A DNA stretch of 14,697 nt from Verrucomicrobiia bacterium (lineage in GTDB: Bacteria; Verrucomicrobiota; Verrucomicrobiia; Limisphaerales; JAUIHU01). The number at the start of each line of letters is the position of its first letter. Within the stretch, counting starts at the first letter, position 1. Where the stretch lies: contig JAUIHU010000030.1 in NCBI GenBank assembly GCA_030432175.1, positions 1-14,697 of the forward strand, written 5' to 3'. Shown here piece by piece: positions 8,018 through 14,697 of the stretch. The notes under the pieces were generated by a model. That model was not told the origin of the DNA, made no database searches, and saw only the letters and a program-made list of their open reading frames with translations. A program made the translations under genes and the position numbers.

Positions 8018-8023
8018 AGCCCC

Positions 8024-10912
8024 TCACTCAAAATCACACGCCTTGAACTTCAATACTCCGCAGTTTTCCTTAACCGCTCTTTGCAATTTGTCGTCAAAGC
8101 CTTTTTCTGAGTGTGCCTGGATATCGATTGTTACCGTGATTTCTACTCCTGGTTTCAAAGTGAAGTTTTGGATGACTTCGTCTACTACGGTTGCAAAGTC
8201 CAGTTTCGCTTTGATCGGGTTGAGTTGTACTGTTCCGTAAAATTGTTTTCTGTTGGGTGATGGTGTTTCTGAATTGCCCTTAATGACTGGGGAAGTCGAC
8301 ACTGGCGCTGCTCCTCCATTGCTTCCAGAGTTTGGTCTTATGGTGACAATATATTGTTCTGGTTTTTCATTGGTATCCAGTCCTTCGGTATTTCCTGTAG
8401 ATCTGGAATCCCCAGCGCCTGCGATGGGTGGGGTACTGGCTTGTTTTAGTTGTTCCTGATATTTCTGCGCTGCTTCTGCCTGAATGAGGATTGAGCGCTC
8501 GTCCAGTGTGATTTCTGCGCTGCTGACTCCGGGATCGCCGTAGCAAAGTCCCAGTATTTTTTCACCTTCTTGTCCACTGGCATACCCAAAGAAGTCTTGG
8601 GATCTTACCCCCTGTGCAACGGTTTCTTTGAAGACGTTTTCGTTGATAAGCCTTGGCAGGTACAGGTAGTGACAGGTGTCTTGAAACACTTTTTGAGCCA
8701 ACGCCTGCTTGATTTCTGGTTTGAAATACCATTGTTCAAGTATGTTCTTAAGGTGGATCGGTGACCATTGTGTGGTGACCCATTCTTCTTCCACGAGTCG
8801 GGTTTCTATTTCTTTAGTTGGATTTTGTGAGTTGGTGGATATGGACACCGTTTCCCATTCGATTTCTGTTTGTGTCGGTTGGAGTTGCGCAGGACAGAGG
8901 ATCCATTTGTAGGTTTCACGTATGACTTGTTTCAGGTTCTTTTCCGCGCCCTCTGCATTTTTCTGGGCTTGCTTTACTTGAAAGATGTCGAGGTTGATTT
9001 TGCCGTCTTCAATATCGTCACAGATTTCTTTCCAGGCCATGGCCGTACGTGCCGTGTCGATGAGCCGACTGGATGCTTCGGTTTCTGCGGCCAGGAAGAG
9101 GAGTCTGTTTCGCTTTTGCCGGGGCTGATCGCCTCGTTGCTTGAGTATCGCTTCTGCGGCTTCAGTGGCAGAGCTGGCATCTGTCCGGGAGTAATTGCGG
9201 CGTGGTTCCAAGACTACCAGTCGGGGTCCGGAGCCATAGTCGTCTGGAATGTCCTGAGAACGACTGAAGACGTGAACTCCGGAAAAGATCGCTCCTTTCC
9301 CAAAGATGTTTTGAATGCGTTTCTTGAGGACTTCTTCCACTTCCAGTTTGTCGATGTTTGTCTTCCGACTTTCCATCTCCCTTCGCAAATTGGGTTTGGT
9401 GTCCAACCAGAAACGATCTTGATCAGTGTATAGATAATGCAATCGGTCACGCAGTCGTTTGAGTACGTCCTGGAAGACTCCGACCGTGTGGTTGGGTTGT
9501 GTGGCTCCCAGGAGGATGCGTTCGGTTTGGATCCCTTTGATGGCCTGCTCTCTGGCGGATGGAGCGCTGCCCAGAAAGATGGTTCTCATGGTTCGCCGGG
9601 CGGCTTGCAAGGCTCCAAAACGAGGCTCACTTCGATCGATGCGCTGCGGTTCAGATCGGGGTCCGTCCACTTCTCTTTCAATAACGGGTTCCCAGCCTTG
9701 CGGGAGATAGTGGATGCTTTTGTTGCGGACAATGCTGTCTTCCAGCGGGATGGATCCCGGCATTATCAAGGCGTCCTGGTTGTTATCTTCCCAGAGTCGG
9801 TGAATGATGACGGCCATGTATTGCAAGACTCCACGGGTTCGCTGAAATTTCTCCAGCGTGGACCAGTCTTCGTAGAGGCGGTCGAATATCTCAGGGTGGA
9901 TCGGGTAGGAGTTGCAGATCCGCTCAAAGTACTCTCCGGTTTGGGTTTCTTCGGGAAAGTGTTGGGAGTGCTGGCGATAAAAATCACAGAAACTCCGACT
10001 GACGGCTTCAACCTGGTCCGGGTCTCCAGGGAAATCAAAAAGTCGCCGCCTCACGATTTCAAAAGCTTCTTCCGTGGCGACCGGTTTCCACACGGACTCC
10101 AGCCGTCCGAAGTGCTTCTCCAATGCTTCGAGTGTTTTCTGTCCGAAGGTGTCTCCTGCTTCGGTGTCAGATTCAGGAAGCGAGGCAAGTAGGAGCGCGT
10201 TGGGAACGGCTTTCAAAGCTTCTGTCAGCGCTTGAATGAATTTCAGGTTGGCTTCGTAGGTTCCCGCATTGAGTGGACGTCCGGGTTTGAGGTCGCTGAA
10301 AAACTTCTGCAATTCATCTATCAGAATCACGCAGGGCGCCGAGCGTTCAAAGAGTTCTTTCAGCAGGTCTTTTCCGGGCGCGGTGCCGTTCTGATCACTG
10401 GCGGCGATGAGTTCATAACCTTCTGTTCCCATTAACTGCCAGGCAAGTTCTCCCCAAAGTGTGTTGGCAGTGATTTTACCATGCCGCTTGCCTTGGCTGA
10501 CGGAGAGGTTGATGCCATCCAGAACGGCGACTCGGGCGGTTGGAAAGTTATCAATCCTGGCCTGGTCGAGTAGTGTGGGAATGCCTTCCAGTTCATTCAA
10601 TGGAACCTTGCGTGAGGCCAAGTGATAGGCTGCCAGCATGCTGTGAGTCTTGCCGCCACCAAACGCGGTCTGGAGCTGGATCACCGGATCGCCCCCGGTT
10701 CCGGCCAGTCGTTGAAGAACGGAAATCAGGAGCAGGCGCATGCCTTCGGTGAGATAGGTTCGGGCAAAGAATTGAGCGGCGTCCTGGTATTCTTGCGGCG
10801 CCGTCCCGGTGGCGACTTGGGTGATGTCGGCTGCGAATTCGGATTGTTTGAAGGTCCCCTCCAGGACGTCGCGGTGAGGTCGCGCAATTTCGCGCCAGGG
10901 TCTTAAGGTCAT
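8024..10912 (-). CDS. DUF499-family AAA+ ATPase (COG1483-like)
   Basis: 962 residues, full length, starting at ATG 10912, 20 nt after the methylase stop. Walker A is TAFGGGKTH (82-90), the typical DUF499 form, preceded by GDPVIQLQ. Walker B is VILIDELQKFF (195-205), with acidic D199 and E200. A sensor-like stretch ALLLASLPESD follows at about 240-250. The middle is helical. About residues 810-880 are a low-complexity linker rich in Ser, Gly, Pro and Asn. The last ~65 residues form a compact domain (LNPIKAKLDFATVVDEV to the end) as in other DUF499 proteins. Members of this family almost always lie next to a DUF1156 methylase in defence islands. The ATPase is thought to drive or gate the complex, but the mechanism is unknown. 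No Shine-Dalgarno site precedes the start. No membrane segment or signal peptide is seen. Several long open frames on the opposite strand inside this gene are shadows. Confidence 0.93.
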   Translation of the reverse strand: MTLRPWREIARPHRDVLEGTFKQSEFAADITQVATGTAPQEYQDAAQFFARTYLTEGMRLLLISVLQRLAGTGGDPVIQLQTAFGGGKTHSMLAAYHLASRKVPLNELEGIPTLLDQARIDNFPTARVAVLDGINLSVSQGKRHGKITANTLWGELAWQLMGTEGYELIAASDQNGTAPGKDLLKELFERSAPCVILIDELQKFFSDLKPGRPLNAGTYEANLKFIQALTEALKAVPNALLLASLPESDTEAGDTFGQKTLEALEKHFGRLESVWKPVATEEAFEIVRRRLFDFPGDPDQVEAVSRSFCDFYRQHSQHFPEETQTGEYFERICNSYPIHPEIFDRLYEDWSTLEKFQRTRGVLQYMAVIIHRLWEDNNQDALIMPGSIPLEDSIVRNKSIHYLPQGWEPVIEREVDGPRSEPQRIDRSEPRFGALQAARRTMRTIFLGSAPSAREQAIKGIQTERILLGATQPNHTVGVFQDVLKRLRDRLHYLYTDQDRFWLDTKPNLRREMESRKTNIDKLEVEEVLKKRIQNIFGKGAIFSGVHVFSRSQDIPDDYGSGPRLVVLEPRRNYSRTDASSATEAAEAILKQRGDQPRQKRNRLLFLAAETEASSRLIDTARTAMAWKEICDDIEDGKINLDIFQVKQAQKNAEGAEKNLKQVIRETYKWILCPAQLQPTQTEIEWETVSISTNSQNPTKEIETRLVEEEWVTTQWSPIHLKNILEQWYFKPEIKQALAQKVFQDTCHYLYLPRLINENVFKETVAQGVRSQDFFGYASGQEGEKILGLCYGDPGVSSAEITLDERSILIQAEAAQKYQEQLKQASTPPIAGAGDSRSTGNTEGLDTNEKPEQYIVTIRPNSGSNGGAAPVSTSPVIKGNSETPSPNRKQFYGTVQLNPIKAKLDFATVVDEVIQNFTLKPGVEITVTIDIQAHSEKGFDDKLQRAVKENCGVLKFKACDFE

Positions 10913-10932
10913 GGTGAAGTTTTCGAGTTGGT

Positions 10933-13830
<2,898 letters not shown>

Positions 13831-13844
13831 TTGAATTAATTCAA
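13831..13844. promoter_or_regulatory. 14-bp perfect palindrome directly upstream of the methylase start
   Basis: TTGAATTAATTCAA reads the same on both strands and ends one base before the ATG of the DUF1156 gene, inside the 19-nt gap after the upstream stop. It occupies the place where a ribosome-binding site would normally be. It could be an operator for a dimeric regulator that controls methylase level separately, but AT-rich palindromes of this size can arise by chance and no regulator gene is in view. Confidence 0.25.
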
Positions 13845-13849
13845 CTAAA

Positions 13850-14697
13850 CTAAAGAGAATCCTCAGCCTTCACCGCACGTGTTAACAGGTCCTTGATCCG
13901 ATAACTCGAACAAGCCATCCCGAAATCAGGCTCCCTGGAAAAAGGACGGCGCACATAGAACGGACCCTCAAACGCCTCTCCATCCACCAGAACAATCGCC
14001 AGCAGAAACTGATCTGCCTGATTCAGCGCATACAAAATCTCATTACGCGTCACCGTAATCGTCTCCTGCCCCTTCGCTCGTCCCTTCACCTCAATATGTC
14101 GATCCGGGAGAATTGATCCATCCGCATTCGGCAGAGGACGCGCCGTCACATCCCAACCACACTTCTCCGCGCTCAAATCCCTCACTGAATGCCCCAGGCG
14201 CTGCTCTGCTTGCATGACAGCCTGCATGGCCACCCGTTCCACCCGGCGTCGCGCCTCCACATCCGCAGTCGGAGCCAAAACATTCCCCTGACGCAAATCC
14301 AACAAACCCTGAGGAATCACCAATGCGCCGCCCACAATCACCGGAGGCGCCGAAACCACAGATTTCATTCCTTCCAACTCCGACCGACGCTGCTCCAGCC
14401 GCGCCGTCATCTCCTCCACCCGGCGCCTGGCTATCTCGGGAGCCATGCGAGGCTTTTTCCCAGCCTCCAGATCACTCTGTAATTTCATGTGCCGGTCACT
14501 CCAGTAATTGATCTCCCGAACCAACCGCTCCGTCACCGCCTCCAGAGTCCGATCCGCCTGTGACTCCAGACGCTTCCGAACATCATTGTAATGCTCTGGA
14601 ACCAACTCCTGCGAAGCAAAACCGATCGCCAACGGTTCCAGATTTGCCCGCAGCCAACCCGCCTCCAGAACATCCTTCACACATTCCAGCTCAGCAG
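13850..14697 (-). CDS. C-terminal part of a Swi2/Snf2-type helicase with DUF3883 domain (5' end outside window)
   Basis: Open to the right window edge, with 281 residues and the TAG stop visible; an internal GTG at 14678-14680 should not be taken as the start. No helicase motif is in view. The first ~110 residues are charged and helical, with a pattern (EINYWSDRH, then GKKPRMAPEIARRR) that I recognise from the tail of Snf2-family helicases linked to DUF1156/DUF499 genes. It continues with VIVGGALVIPQGLL and a DUF3883 domain from about residue 150 to the end. That domain contains GWDV (about 180-183) and HIEVKGR (about 200-206), a D...ExK arrangement as in PD-(D/E)xK nuclease-like folds. Whether it cuts DNA or only binds it cannot be told. 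The role would be ATP-driven DNA translocation or remodelling in a defence complex. The next gene starts 20 nt downstream on the same strand. The helicase assignment rests on family knowledge, the DUF3883 call on residues seen. Confidence 0.8.
   Translation of the reverse strand, partial: AELECVKDVLEAGWLRANLEPLAIGFASQELVPEHYNDVRKRLESQADRTLEAVTERLVREINYWSDRHMKLQSDLEAGKKPRMAPEIARRRVEEMTARLEQRRSELEGMKSVVSAPPVIVGGALVIPQGLLDLRQGNVLAPTADVEARRRVERVAMQAVMQAEQRLGHSVRDLSAEKCGWDVTARPLPNADGSILPDRHIEVKGRAKGQETITVTRNEILYALNQADQFLLAIVLVDGEAFEGPFYVRRPFSREPDFGMACSSYRIKDLLTRAVKAEDSL

Noticed and set aside
9437..10192. 251-residue open frame on the plus strand inside the DUF499 gene
   Set aside because: It is antisense to a clearly coding AAA+ gene with intact motifs and has no recognisable domain; a shadow of GC-rich codons. 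The same holds for 8870-9433 on the plus strand.
14678..14680. GTG as the start of the DUF3883 gene
   Set aside because: The frame stays open to the window edge and the visible part is only the tail of a larger helicase.

Overview
The window holds most of one minus-strand operon (about 13.4 kb, transcribed right to left) that reads as a multi-gene DNA-modification/helicase defence cassette. Left of it lies a 1.3-kb non-coding tail rich in dispersed repeats. In transcription order the genes are: (1) the 3' end of a probable Swi2/Snf2-type helicase ending in a DUF3883 domain (cut by the right window edge); (2) a full-length DUF1156-family adenine-specific DNA methyltransferase; (3) a full-length DUF499-family AAA+ ATPase; (4) a very large DUF4011-type superfamily-1 helicase ending in a VSR/DUF559-like (REase_MTES_1575-type) nuclease domain. 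Gaps between genes are 20, 20 and 62 nt, so co-transcription is likely. The promoter must lie outside the window, to the right.

How the genes could work together (inference): the methyltransferase would mark host DNA, the DUF499 ATPase would be a companion motor or switch, and the Snf2/DUF3883 protein and the DUF4011 helicase-nuclease would translocate on and degrade unmarked DNA. The pairing of DUF1156 methylase (COG1743), DUF499 ATPase (COG1483) and Snf2 helicase is known from comparative genomics of defence islands and from DISARM-like arrays. The DUF4011 helicase-nuclease as fourth member, and a degenerate zinc ribbon in the methylase, make this locus a variant worth examining. The helicase-nuclease is split by a frameshift at a run of seven G on the coding strand (plus 1854-1860). 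Removing one G would rejoin helicase motif VI and the whole nuclease domain to the rest.

Composition is mosaic. The DUF499 gene and the ends of the methylase gene are near 50% GC or above, the centre of the methylase gene is more AT-rich, and the central part of the giant helicase gene is extremely AT-rich (14 G/C in the 60 bases 4321-4380, against 32 in 10381-10440, counted by hand).

The left 1.3 kb has no convincing gene. It holds two ~70-bp repeats with long GC-rich hairpins, two ~37-bp repeats built on an AAAATTTGG/CCAAATTTT palindrome (one directly after the operon's stop codon), a run of further inverted repeats at 484-620, short GCACATAAG repeats, and a 55-codon open frame that may be a remnant of a small helix-turn-helix protein.

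Organism: not identifiable with certainty. Dispersed hairpin repeats of this flavour and the lack of Shine-Dalgarno sites at all three visible starts fit a PVC-group bacterium (Planctomycetota, Verrucomicrobiota, Lentisphaerota), but this is a tentative impression from memory.
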